Assembly: GCA_023411555.1 (NCBI GenBank)
Contig: JAEYOQ010000041.1
Location: 1-64,000 of the forward strand
From: Bacillota bacterium
GTDB lineage: Bacteria; Bacillota; Clostridia; Lachnospirales; Lachnospiraceae
Reading direction: 5' to 3'
Length of the DNA: 64,000 nt
Of the stretch, positions 8,022-16,352 are shown one piece after another. Positions within the stretch are counted from its first letter, which is position 1; the number at the start of each line of letters is the position of its first letter. The translations under genes were made by a program, and so were the position numbers. The notes under the pieces are model-generated. The model did not search any database and had not been told where the DNA came from. It saw only the letters and a program-made list of their open reading frames with translations.

Positions 8022-9353
8022 TTGGCTGATTTTATAGAAAGAGCGAAATTTTCATGTGCTTTGGGGGGAGCCTTGACTACGATAGCCGGTATCCCTAGAG
8101 TAGTACCGATTGTACACGCACCCGGAGGCTGTGCTGCTGCTTTGTCAGGAACCTACAATCTGGCATCCGGCTACCGTGGGACTGGGTATTGTGGAGGAAC
8201 CATGATCCCCACCTCGAATATCTCAGAAAACAACATTGTATTTGGCGGAGAAGCAAGGCTGGAGGAGCAGATAGAGAACTCTCTGAGCGTTCTTGATGCT
8301 GATTTATATGTTGTTGTAACCGGTTGTCAGGTGGAGATCATCGGAGACGATGCGGTGGGAGTTGCAAGACGCTTCAAGGACAGGAAGGTAATCGGAGCGA
8401 GTACTCCGGGATTCTTAGGCAATACCTTTAAAGGCTATGATGCCATCATGAACGCTATTATATCACAGATTATCGAGGTATCTGAGGTTAAGGAAGAGAA
8501 GACCATCAATATACTGGGTGTTGTTCCCGGCCATGATGTATTTTATCGTGGCAATCTGGATGAGATAAAGCGTTTACTCGGCTTAATTGGTGTAAAGGTG
8601 AATACCTTCTTTGGAACAGGAGAAAGGATTGCATCGATCCGCGAATATGGTAAGGCAGCACTCAATGTCCTCTTATCCTCAAAAGCCGGTCTCTCACCTG
8701 CGAAAACCTTTGAGCAGGTTCACGATATACCCTATATTCAGGCAGACCTGCCCATCGGGCCTACCGGTACCGAAGAGTTTTTGAAGGCAATTGGCAAGGC
8801 ACTTAATATTGATGAGTCGTTGATACACAAGGTAATCAGAAAAGAAAAGGAAACCTATTATTCTTTTTTTGAACGCATTGTTGACATTTATTCAGACATT
8901 GATTTTCAAAGATATGCTCTTATTATAGCAGACAGCTATTATGCATTTTCTCTTACCCGCTTTATTGCCAATGATTTAGGGTGGATTCCACATTTTACCT
9001 CGATCAATGATCTTGATCTAGAGGAACAGCAGAGCTACCAGGCTAAGTTTGATGCTATTGATTCTGAGACAAAGCCGATCATTCATTTCGAACAGAATGC
9101 CGGGCTTATATTGAAGGAAGTCAGAAAGAGCTGGCCACTCAATCAGAATCATAAGTATTACGATGCCTTAGGGCCAGCTTATGTGATCGGAACAGGAATC
9201 GAGAAGGGATTGGCTGAAAAGCTGGGCGCAGGCTTTCTATCCGTGGCCTTTCCAGTCAGTAACCGCGTGATACTGAATAAAGGATATGCCGGATTTTCGG
9301 GGGGCTTATCCTTGGTTGAGGATTTATTAACGAATTTGGTAGCAGCCAGATAA
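8022..9353 (+). CDS. NifK-like subunit of a nitrogenase-like reductase
   Basis: The 443-residue protein belongs to the NifD/NifK superfamily. It has three P-cluster-type cysteines: Cys12 (FSCALGG), Cys37 (HAPGGCA) and Cys101 (TGCQVEIIGDD). The 25-residue first spacing and the LPIGPTGTEEFL segment resemble NifK more than NifD. There is no cysteine where NifD holds the cofactor-ligating Cys. It is much shorter than typical NifK and lacks the NifK N-terminal extension. TTG 8022 follows AAGGAG by 7 nt. It should pair with the next gene product in a heterotetramer docked by the NifH-like protein. K before D is the reverse of the usual nifHDK order. Confidence 0.75.
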   Translation: MADFIERAKFSCALGGALTTIAGIPRVVPIVHAPGGCAAALSGTYNLASGYRGTGYCGGTMIPTSNISENNIVFGGEARLEEQIENSLSVLDADLYVVVTGCQVEIIGDDAVGVARRFKDRKVIGASTPGFLGNTFKGYDAIMNAIISQIIEVSEVKEEKTINILGVVPGHDVFYRGNLDEIKRLLGLIGVKVNTFFGTGERIASIREYGKAALNVLLSSKAGLSPAKTFEQVHDIPYIQADLPIGPTGTEEFLKAIGKALNIDESLIHKVIRKEKETYYSFFERIVDIYSDIDFQRYALIIADSYYAFSLTRFIANDLGWIPHFTSINDLDLEEQQSYQAKFDAIDSETKPIIHFEQNAGLILKEVRKSWPLNQNHKYYDALGPAYVIGTGIEKGLAEKLGAGFLSVAFPVSNRVILNKGYAGFSGGLSLVEDLLTNLVAAR

Positions 9354-9376
9354 TAGGAAGGATGGAGGAATTGCAT

Positions 9377-10909
9377 ATGTCAAAATACCCGGATACGTTA
9401 TCATACAATTTTTTGGTTTCCGATGCTCCGCCTACAAGAGAAGAACGAATCGGCTCCTGCTCCGCCTTTTGCGGCTCCTGCCGTCAGCTGAAGGATGGAA
9501 TCCAGACCGGCTGTGCCCAGCTACAGGACAGAAAATTCTCTCAAAGCGGAGGATGTCAATTAATGCTGGCAGTAGGTATCGTCAGCAGCTTTACGAATGT
9601 TGTAATGATCATTCACTCACCTCTTGGCTGCTGCTCAGGCTTTGTAGGTTCAGCGGGACTGCGAAAAACCATGCGAGCCTCAAAGGGAAAACCGGATGAG
9701 GAGTTTGTATGGTTGCATACGAATATGGATGAAAATGATGTGGTACAGGGTGGGGTCGATAAATTACGGAAGGCAATCCTGTATGCAGAAAAGGAATATC
9801 ATCCAGAAGCGATTATTATTGCAAATGGCTGTGTACCCGGAATTATTGGGGATGACATTGATTCTCTGGTGAATGAACTAAATGGCCGTATTTCAGCAAA
9901 GGTGGTTCCGGTTCATTGCGAAGGCTTTAAAAGTAAATTTGTTGCTTCCGGATATGATTCTGCCTACCATGGTGTATTGAGGTATCTGGTGGAACCGGTG
10001 AAGCAATATGAACCGGTTGTACCAGCCGAGGAGAGGAATGCTGCCCAGAGATTCAAAATCAGTAGAACGGTTAATATCTTTAATGTGGGTTCCAACAGTA
10101 ACGGTGACGAGGTGGAGCTTGCCAGACTGGTTAGTGCACTGGGGCTGTATCCGCGTGTGCTCCCCTTACATGCAAGCTTAGAGGATATTGCTCATATTGG
10201 AGATGCCGCTTTGAATGTCAGTATCTGTGCCACCCATGATGATTATCTGTTGGGGCATCTAAAGGAACGCTTCGGTACAGATTACCTGATCGATACATTG
10301 CCAATCGGTATTAGAAATACGAATCAATGGATCCGATTGATTGGAAGACATTTTAAGCTGGAGGAAGAAGCGGAGCGACTGATTCGCTTTGAAAACCAAC
10401 AGCTGTTAGAAGCCTTAGAACCCTTTAAGAAGGTTCTGAGGGGAAAGAGTGTCTTTGTTGGAGGAGGAGAGACAAGAATTTTAACGACAGCAGAATTCTT
10501 CGCATCCTTGGGAATGAAGCTGGTCGGAGTAAAGGCTCATAATGTAGACCGCTTTGTAGAAGAACTATTGGAAGATATGGAGGATCAGGAATTAACGATT
10601 GAGGTTGCAGCAGGTCAACCGGCTGAGGAGCTGAACCTGCTAAACAAATTAAGGCCAGATCTGTATATCGGTCACATGAATGCCAATGGTTGGGTCTCAA
10701 AGTTGGGCATACCCAATATACCGCTTTTTGGACAGCAATTTAACTATATGGGATATTCCGGTGCCTTTGAGCTGGCAAGGAAAGCGGTTAAGGTCTTAAA
10801 AAATACGAACTTTGTCAAGAATGTTTCCTCCAATATCAAGCTGCCCTTAAGCGAGGCATGGTTTCAAGAGGATCCCAAGGACAATATCAAGGATACGCAG
10901 ATCTATTAA
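9377..10909 (+). CDS. NifD-like catalytic subunit of a nitrogenase-like reductase
   Basis: The protein has 510 residues from ATG 9377, which follows GGAGG by 8 nt (ATG 9362 has no proper site). P-cluster-type cysteines are Cys60 (SGGCQ), Cys85/86 (LGCC) and Cys152 (NGCVPGIIGDD). Their 26/66 spacing matches NifD. The cofactor Cys equivalent is Cys284 in NVSICATHDDYL. The cofactor His of NifD (YHGFDGF) aligns with Met458 in YMGYSGAF. An extra N-terminal cysteine set (Cys28, 32, 35, 46) is unusual. I infer a NifB-derived cluster active site with altered ligation, and a substrate other than N2. It is followed by cysteine synthase. Confidence 0.75.
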   Translation: MSKYPDTLSYNFLVSDAPPTREERIGSCSAFCGSCRQLKDGIQTGCAQLQDRKFSQSGGCQLMLAVGIVSSFTNVVMIIHSPLGCCSGFVGSAGLRKTMRASKGKPDEEFVWLHTNMDENDVVQGGVDKLRKAILYAEKEYHPEAIIIANGCVPGIIGDDIDSLVNELNGRISAKVVPVHCEGFKSKFVASGYDSAYHGVLRYLVEPVKQYEPVVPAEERNAAQRFKISRTVNIFNVGSNSNGDEVELARLVSALGLYPRVLPLHASLEDIAHIGDAALNVSICATHDDYLLGHLKERFGTDYLIDTLPIGIRNTNQWIRLIGRHFKLEEEAERLIRFENQQLLEALEPFKKVLRGKSVFVGGGETRILTTAEFFASLGMKLVGVKAHNVDRFVEELLEDMEDQELTIEVAAGQPAEELNLLNKLRPDLYIGHMNANGWVSKLGIPNIPLFGQQFNYMGYSGAFELARKAVKVLKNTNFVKNVSSNIKLPLSEAWFQEDPKDNIKDTQIY

Positions 10910-10997
10910 TATATAGTCAATCAAAGTATGTCAACTAGTGAGTAGCTTCAGATATCTACGGGAGCTTGCATCTAGGAAGAAAGGCAGGGATATTTAT

Positions 10998-11963
10998 ATG
11001 AGCGTAATAGTTAATAATTTAACGCAGTTAATAGGAAATACACCCATATTACGGCCGGAGGTATTTAAAGCCTTGGCTAAAATCAAGGACGCCGATTTAC
11101 TGCTAAAGCTGGAGTATTTTAATCCACTGGGCAGCGTTAAGGATCGAATTGCTTATTCCATGATAGCGGATGCAGAGGAGAAAGGGATTCTAAGCAAAGA
11201 TACTACAATCATTGAGCCGTCCAGTGGTAATACCGGTGTCGGTCTGGCCTTTGTAGCGGCGGCAAAGGGTTATAAGATTGTAATCACTATGCCTGATTCC
11301 ATGAGTGTTGAAAGACGTAGTCTTCTTACTGCACTGGGAGCAGAGCTGGTATTAACACCGGGTACCTTGGGAATGAAGGGAGCGATACGAAAGGCGGAGG
11401 AGCTCAGCATCCAGATACCAAATAGTATCATACTCCAGCAATTCAACAATCCCTCTAATCCGGAGATACATAAGAAGACTACCGGCCCGGAGATATGGGA
11501 GGCTACTCAGGGTAAGGTGGATATCCTGGTGGCAGGTGTTGGAACCGGTGGCACGGTCACCGGAGCAGGAACTTATCTGAAGGAGAAGAATCCGGAGATC
11601 AAGGTGATAGCGGTTGAGCCTGCGGCTTCTCCGGTCCTCTCTGGCGGGAATCCTGGTCCCAATAAGATACAGGGGATTGGAGCAGGCTTTGTTCCTTCCA
11701 TATTGAACCTTGAGGTGATAGACGAGATATATAAGGTATGGAATGAAGAGGCTTTTGATACCTCACGGGTACTGGCAAGGGAAGAGGGGCTACTTGTAGG
11801 GATATCCTCTGGTGCGGCAGTATTTGCAGCTGCTAAGATTGCCAATCGCCCGGAGAATAAAGGAAAGACCATTGTGGCTATTTTACCGGATACCGGAGAA
11901 CGGTATCTATCGACCGAGTTGTTTCAATCTGTGACCTATGAAAAGAGCAGATTCTGGTATTAA
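10998..11963 (+). CDS. cysK: Cysteine synthase (O-acetylserine sulfhydrylase) family PLP enzyme
   Basis: The 321-residue protein starts with the CysK signature NNLTQLIGNTPIL and has the PLP lysine Lys48 in NPLGSVKDR. It also has SSGNTG in place of the usual TSGNTG substrate loop, QFNNPSNPEIH, and GVGTGGTVTG for phosphate binding. CysK joins sulfide, or another thiol, to O-acetylserine. Here it sits inside the nitrogenase-like operon, which suggests that it captures sulfide or an alkanethiol released by that enzyme (inference). ATG 10998 gives the canonical family N-terminus. The GTG at 10938 adds an unrelated 20-residue leader. The gene begins 88 nt after the NifD-like stop and 9 nt before the second NifX-like gene. 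Confidence 0.9.
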   Translation: MSVIVNNLTQLIGNTPILRPEVFKALAKIKDADLLLKLEYFNPLGSVKDRIAYSMIADAEEKGILSKDTTIIEPSSGNTGVGLAFVAAAKGYKIVITMPDSMSVERRSLLTALGAELVLTPGTLGMKGAIRKAEELSIQIPNSIILQQFNNPSNPEIHKKTTGPEIWEATQGKVDILVAGVGTGGTVTGAGTYLKEKNPEIKVIAVEPAASPVLSGGNPGPNKIQGIGAGFVPSILNLEVIDEIYKVWNEEAFDTSRVLAREEGLLVGISSGAAVFAAAKIANRPENKGKTIVAILPDTGERYLSTELFQSVTYEKSRFWY

Positions 11964-11972
11964 GGAGGACCT

Positions 11973-12359
11973 ATGAGGTATAGGATTGCGATTGGTTCGA
12001 GCGATAAAATCAATGTCACTGAGCATTTTGGGGGGAGCAGGCAGTTTATTATTATGGAGATTGACCAAGACAAGGATGAAATTCATTATATAGAAAATCG
12101 GCCCTGTATTTCGAATGGTCAGTGCGGCGACCATCAGGAGGAGCTGCTTAGAGAGAAGATCCGGGTAATATCCGATTGCCAGATTGTTCTTGTCAAGAAG
12201 ATCGGGGGGCAATCGGAGAAGATATTGAAGCACCATAATATTATAGCACTGCAGTATCAAGGTACCATCGAGGCTGCTTTATCGAAGATTATCAGCTTCT
12301 ATAAAAAATACATTTTTACTGGGAGGGAGTTAACCTATGGTAGAACAGATGACCAATAA
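11973..12359 (+). CDS. NifX/NafY-family cofactor-binding protein 2
   Basis: The 128-residue protein is a second dinitrogenase-cofactor family domain. It has RIAIGSSDKINVTEHFGGSRQF at the N-terminus, CGDHQEELL mid-protein and TIEAALSKII near the end. It is clearly paralogous to, but divergent from, the gene at 6754. A role as cofactor carrier or chaperone of the NifD-like protein is inferred. AAGGAGG precedes the ATG. It follows cysK by 9 nt and overlaps the permease by 23 nt, which ties the ABC transporter to the nitrogenase-like genes in one transcript. Confidence 0.75.
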   Translation: MRYRIAIGSSDKINVTEHFGGSRQFIIMEIDQDKDEIHYIENRPCISNGQCGDHQEELLREKIRVISDCQIVLVKKIGGQSEKILKHHNIIALQYQGTIEAALSKIISFYKKYIFTGRELTYGRTDDQ

Positions 12360-13323
12360 GAGTGATCTGAAAATAGTCTTTGATTTTCGGACCGTCATAC
12401 CAGTGATAGCGATTGCTGTTACCTTGCTATTGGATATATTGATACCAAATCATCAGGAAGCAAAGTACAGAGAACTGACTAATTTTAAGACAATTCTCCA
12501 ATTTGGAACGGTGCTTCTAGTATTATTATTCGCACTGGCTTTATTCAATGCGGATTTTAGAAAGAGGTATGCACATCAGGCATGGTTTATCGGAGGCTCT
12601 ATTACTTTCCTAAATATACTAAATATTATTACGGTAAAGCTCCTATGGCTTCCGCAGATTTATTTTCCGAGCTTGAACCGGGTACTAAATGTCTATATAG
12701 AGGATTATGAATTTTTACTGACTTGCTTGGGAAGCTCTTTCCGACTTTTAATCGGAGGCTTAGTGATTGGAGCGGTTCTTGGTATCATCACCGGTATTTT
12801 GGTGGGTTGGAGTAAAAAGTGGAGCTACTGGATTTATCCAATTATTCGAATACTGGGACCAATTCCCTCCTCCACATGGATTCCTTTGGCCTTGATTGCT
12901 TTCCCCACACCCCGGGGGGCTGCTATCTTCTTGATTGCCTTTGGTGTGTGGTTCCAGATCACAATACTTACCAGCTCCGGTATTCAAAGTGTCCAGAAAT
13001 CCTATTTTGAGGTTTCTTCAACCCTGGGAGCATCGAATCTGCAGAATCTATTCCGAGTGGCTATCCCTTATGCACTTCCCTCCATGTTTCTCGGCTTCTT
13101 TAACGCAACCTGTAGCTCCTTTGTTGCTTTAATGGCCGCAGAGATGCTGGGCTGTAAATCCGGTATTGGTTGGTATATCAACTGGCAGAAGGAGATGCTG
13201 TCCTATCCCAATGTATATGCCGGACTGATCATCATTGCCGGCTTCTGCTACTTGTTCATAACCTTACAGTTCAGGATAAGAGATAAGTTACTAGGCTGGC
13301 AGAAGGGAGTAATCAAATGGTAG
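12337..13323 (+). CDS. ABC transporter permease, sulfonate/taurine/nitrate (SsuC/TauC) type
   Basis: The 328-residue membrane protein has two extra N-terminal membrane segments (VIPVIAIAVTLLLDILI and TVLLVLLFALALF) before the usual BPD_transp_1 core. The core includes the EAA loop EVSSTLGASNLQNLFRVAIPYALPS. SsuC/TauC proteins usually have about 260 residues, so the N-terminal extension is distinctive. It should form the channel of an importer with the next two genes. GGGAGGG precedes ATG 12337. The stop overlaps the ATPase start. Substrate cannot be read from a permease; the operon suggests a reduced organosulfur compound or sulfonate. Confidence 0.8.
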   Translation: MVEQMTNKSDLKIVFDFRTVIPVIAIAVTLLLDILIPNHQEAKYRELTNFKTILQFGTVLLVLLFALALFNADFRKRYAHQAWFIGGSITFLNILNIITVKLLWLPQIYFPSLNRVLNVYIEDYEFLLTCLGSSFRLLIGGLVIGAVLGIITGILVGWSKKWSYWIYPIIRILGPIPSSTWIPLALIAFPTPRGAAIFLIAFGVWFQITILTSSGIQSVQKSYFEVSSTLGASNLQNLFRVAIPYALPSMFLGFFNATCSSFVALMAAEMLGCKSGIGWYINWQKEMLSYPNVYAGLIIIAGFCYLFITLQFRIRDKLLGWQKGVIKW

Positions 13324-14156
13324 CTTCTATGGAGTTAAAAATGAATGAGAATATAATACATGAGGAATCTGGCTCGATCAGTGCACAGAATATAAGTAAG
13401 GAGTTCTATCGTCTGGATGGAGAAAAAGTCATTGCCTTAAGTAATTTGGATGTAGAGATACGTGCAGGAGAATTTGTATGTCTGATCGGTCCCTCAGGCT
13501 GTGGGAAATCTACCTTTTTAAGGTTAATCGCAGGACTGAATACACCAACAACAGGTCAGATCAAATTGGATGAAACCATAATCGACGGGCCAAGTCATGA
13601 GCGCGGCTTAGTCTTTCAAGATCCGACTCTTTTTCCTTGGCTGACAATCTATGAGAACGTAGCTTATGGCCTCAAAATGAGGCATGTATATAAGGAGAAG
13701 AAAAAGGAAGTCAGTGAATTTATCAAGTTGGTGGGCCTTAGTGGATTTGAGAAATCGTTGCCACACCAGCTCTCCGGAGGAATGTCTCAAAGAGCCAGTC
13801 TGGCAAGAGCCTTGGTAAATAACCCTAAGGTCTTGTTACTGGATGAACCGCTGGGGGCTTTGGATGCCTTTACTAGAATGAATATGCAGGATGAGATATT
13901 GAGACTTTGGAAGGAACGAAAGACGACTATGATTATGGTCACCCATGATGTGGATGAGGCAATTTACTTAAGTGATCGGATTCTAGTAATGACACCACGA
14001 CCGGCAAAGATTGAGCAGATAATCAATGTTGAGATAGGACGTGGGGTAAATTACGGGCGAAAGAGAGATAGTGTGGACTTCTTGATGCTTCGGTCAAAAA
14101 TTCTGCAAATCCTGGACTTTACAGGGAAAACACAGCCTTTGGAATACAATTTGTAA
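13317..14156 (+). CDS. ABC transporter ATP-binding protein, SsuB/TauB type
   Basis: The 279-residue protein carries a Walker A GPSGCGKST near residue 57, a Q-loop in LVFQDPTLFPW, the signature LSGGMSQRASLARAL, and Walker B VLLLDEPLGALDA. The H-loop is THDVDEA. This is the pattern of nitrate/sulfonate/taurine importer ATPases. It energises uptake by the preceding permease, and its start overlaps the permease stop. GGGAG is 7 nt from ATG 13317. Nothing in the motifs is degenerate. Confidence 0.9.
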   Translation: MVASMELKMNENIIHEESGSISAQNISKEFYRLDGEKVIALSNLDVEIRAGEFVCLIGPSGCGKSTFLRLIAGLNTPTTGQIKLDETIIDGPSHERGLVFQDPTLFPWLTIYENVAYGLKMRHVYKEKKKEVSEFIKLVGLSGFEKSLPHQLSGGMSQRASLARALVNNPKVLLLDEPLGALDAFTRMNMQDEILRLWKERKTTMIMVTHDVDEAIYLSDRILVMTPRPAKIEQIINVEIGRGVNYGRKRDSVDFLMLRSKILQILDFTGKTQPLEYNL

Positions 14157-14206
14157 CTATTGATTCAATTCGAGTTAAACTAACTTCTAATAAGGGGGAG
14201 AAATTC

Positions 14207-15352
14207 ATGAGAAAAGAAACAAAATTAATGAGCTTAATTTGTGTACTTTTGGCTTCCATATCGTTATTTTCAGCCTGTACTCCCAATAAAGCTTCTGAAA
14301 CATCTTCGAAGGATAACAAAGCAACTTTATCACCGGCTGAAACATCAGCAGGCAAGGAAGGGACACAAACCGCAAGCAAGGAAGAGCCACCGATTAAGAT
14401 ACTATATAGTGCAAGCCTATGCGCTATTCCCTTGCATATCGCAAAGCAGCTGGAGTTTTATGAAGCCGAGGGATTAGTAGAAGGAGTGGATTATGAATAC
14501 CTTACCTCCAGCACACCCGGACCCGAGATGCTGACCACAGGGCAGGCGGATGTTACCTTTGGGTTAATTGCAGCCATGCTGGCCCCGCTGGATAATGGTT
14601 TGGAGGCGAAGACGGTACTAGGAATTCACACCGGATGTATTCAGGTACTGGCAGGTTCAGATACCGGTATTACCTCTGTCGAGGGCCTAAAGGGGAAGAA
14701 GATAGGCGTCCAGCAGTTAGCATCCTCTGCTCATATTGTTACGCAGAGGGCATTAGCAGATGCAGGAATCGGTTCAACAGCCGAGAATATGGAGGTTGAG
14801 TTCATTGTCTATGGAAAGGATGATCTACCGATTGCACTACAAAACGGTGCAGTAGATGCTATTGCCATAGGTGATCCCCAAGCTACTATTCTAATCAATA
14901 ACGGAGAAGCCGTACCAATCTTTAATTCGGCGACCTCGGAGCTACTAAAGGATGAGTATTGCTGCTCTTTATGGATACGCAATGAGTCACTGGATAAGTA
15001 CCCAGAAAGAATAGCAAAGGTTGTGAATGCAGTCCAAAAGGCCTCGGCCTGGGTAGATCAGAATGTAGACCTGGCTGCTCAGATACAATTAGACAACGAG
15101 TGGCTCGTTGGAGATCTGGAGATTGATCGACAGATATTGAAGACCTATAAGTACTTACCCTCTGTATCTGGTGTGGAAAAAGCCTTGACGCGAAATATTC
15201 TCGATATGAAGGAACTCGGGCTAATCAAAGCAGATACGAATGCGGAAGAATTGGCGAGAAATAGCTTTCTGAGATTAGAGGGGGTTCCGGATGATATCAC
15301 GGGAACAGTAGAAGCACCAATTGATTCGAAGACTCAGATCAAGGTGAATTAA
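14207..15352 (+). CDS. ABC transporter substrate-binding lipoprotein, NMT1/SsuA family
   Basis: The 381-residue protein has a lipoprotein signal with lipobox LFSAC (Cys24) and a Ser/Thr/Lys-rich linker. The periplasmic-binding fold begins at about residue 63 (IKILYSASLCAIPLHIAKQLEFYEAEGL). SsuA/TauA-like features include TGQADVTFGL and GLKGKKIGVQQLASSAHIV. It captures the operon's substrate outside the cell. It is the last gene of the run that begins with the NifB-like gene, 50 nt after the ATPase. The family binds sulfonates, nitrate, pyrimidine precursors and others, so the ligand remains inferred from context. Confidence 0.85.
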   Translation: MRKETKLMSLICVLLASISLFSACTPNKASETSSKDNKATLSPAETSAGKEGTQTASKEEPPIKILYSASLCAIPLHIAKQLEFYEAEGLVEGVDYEYLTSSTPGPEMLTTGQADVTFGLIAAMLAPLDNGLEAKTVLGIHTGCIQVLAGSDTGITSVEGLKGKKIGVQQLASSAHIVTQRALADAGIGSTAENMEVEFIVYGKDDLPIALQNGAVDAIAIGDPQATILINNGEAVPIFNSATSELLKDEYCCSLWIRNESLDKYPERIAKVVNAVQKASAWVDQNVDLAAQIQLDNEWLVGDLEIDRQILKTYKYLPSVSGVEKALTRNILDMKELGLIKADTNAEELARNSFLRLEGVPDDITGTVEAPIDSKTQIKVN

Positions 15353-15371
15353 GGAGCAATTCACACAGTAA

Positions 15372-15539
15372 GAATTTGCGAACCCGCACTATGGTACTTG
15401 TGCCTTACTCATTACCGGTGCTCTTCTTGCTATCGGACCACAGACCTTCTTTAAGATTTGTGATTGGAGTGAAAAGAAGATCCATTGGCAGGCAAAAATA
15501 GCAATCAGCATACTTGGATTGACGACAGGATATCCGTAA
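15372..15539 (+). pseudogene. C-terminal remnant of a small membrane protein
   Basis: An open frame without a start codon or ribosome binding site reads NPHYGTCALLITGALLAIGPQTFF, a plausible membrane helix, and ends GLTTGYP-stop. It directly follows the transporter gene. The lack of an N-terminal part suggests decay. The family is not firmly recognised. Confidence 0.35.
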
Positions 15540-15546
15540 GAAGGGA

Positions 15547-15687
15547 ATGGAGATGTTAGTAGAGTTATTAAAGTCAGTGTCGCAGACAGGGACTGAAGTA
15601 ATTGTAAGTACTCATAATCAAGAATTACTCAATTGCTTTAATAAGCTCTATACTATGACGGCGGGACAGTTAGTCTGCAATGGTTAA
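15547..15687 (+). pseudogene. C-terminal remnant of an ABC-type ATPase
   Basis: The 46-codon frame contains LLKSVSQTGTEVIVSTHNQELLNCFNKLYTM followed by TAGQLV. This looks like the H-loop (STHN) and last strands of an ABC ATPase domain. Walker A, signature motif and Walker B are absent upstream. It appears to be the surviving tail of a deleted gene. Confidence 0.45.
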
Positions 15688-15691
15688 TTGA

Positions 15692-15760
15692 TTAGAGAGA
15701 GGACCTTCGATTTCTATTTATAATCACTTCAAGTGATTGGAAATCTTGGGCCCTCTTTCG
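15692..15760 (+). terminator. Long hairpin, possible terminator
   Basis: GAGAGGACC...GATTTC on the left pairs with GAAATC...GGGCCCTCTTT on the right, with an inner hairpin AATCACTT/AAGTGATT. The T-run is short. It could end transcription of the nitrogenase-like operon. Confidence 0.4.
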
Positions 15761-15881
15761 ATGCTTCATATGACATAGTTTGTGCCTGCGTCACCAGAGT
15801 GTAATCGCCTCGCAGGAGAGAAGTCACACACTCAGCACAAAGGAACAAGATAAGAAGGTATGTTATGTTAGTGAAGAAAGA

Positions 15882-16328
15882 TTATATGAAAAACATAAAA
15901 CCTTGATCTGCTTTGTTCTTCTCTGCTTCCGTTATTAGATCATATAAGGTTATCGATTGTAGACTGGATTTTATTGTTTTATCTAGGGTATGATAGATAA
16001 CAGAATTCATAGCAGCTTCTATCTCTGGATATGAGTCGGCAATTGTCACCTCTGCTTCATCAAAAAGTGAGGTTTCAACAGCAGATAGTATGTCGTAGAT
16101 GGTGATCGATTGGGGGGATCTCACTAATTGATAGCCTCCCTGGGAACCTTTAATGGAATGAACGATTTTTCCTATCTTAAGCAGGGAAAATACCTGCTCC
16201 AGATATATCTTTGATATTCCTAGCTTGTCTGAAATACTGATTAATGTAATAAACTCATTATTATTATGATTTTGGGCCATATAGATAGTAGCTGCAAGAG
16301 CATAACGACCTTTTGCTGAGATTCTCAA
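15882..16328 (-). CDS. Rrf2 family transcriptional regulator, CymR-like
   Basis: The 148-residue protein has the Rrf2 winged helix (MRISAKGRYALAATIYMAQ, then LGISKIYLEQVFSLLKIGKIVHSIKGSQGGYQL). It has no cysteine at all, so it cannot bind Fe-S like IscR or NsrR. The C-terminal GFMFFI closely resembles the YMFYI-type end of CymR, the cysteine-metabolism repressor that acts with CysK. It is convergent with the nitrogenase-like operon, which contains a cysK, so it may control that operon (inference). TTG 16328 follows AGGAGG by 7 nt. An inverted repeat upstream could be its own operator. Confidence 0.75.
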   Translation of the reverse strand: MRISAKGRYALAATIYMAQNHNNNEFITLISISDKLGISKIYLEQVFSLLKIGKIVHSIKGSQGGYQLVRSPQSITIYDILSAVETSLFDEAEVTIADSYPEIEAAMNSVIYHTLDKTIKSSLQSITLYDLITEAEKNKADQGFMFFI

Positions 16329-16352
16329 TAAATAACCTCCTATTCATATCTG

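Noticed and set aside
7091..10909. Annotation as a conventional nitrogen-fixing nifHDK set
   Set aside because: NifEN, NifV and nif regulators are absent, the cofactor His is replaced by Met, the K-like subunit is short, and all neighbours are sulfur genes.
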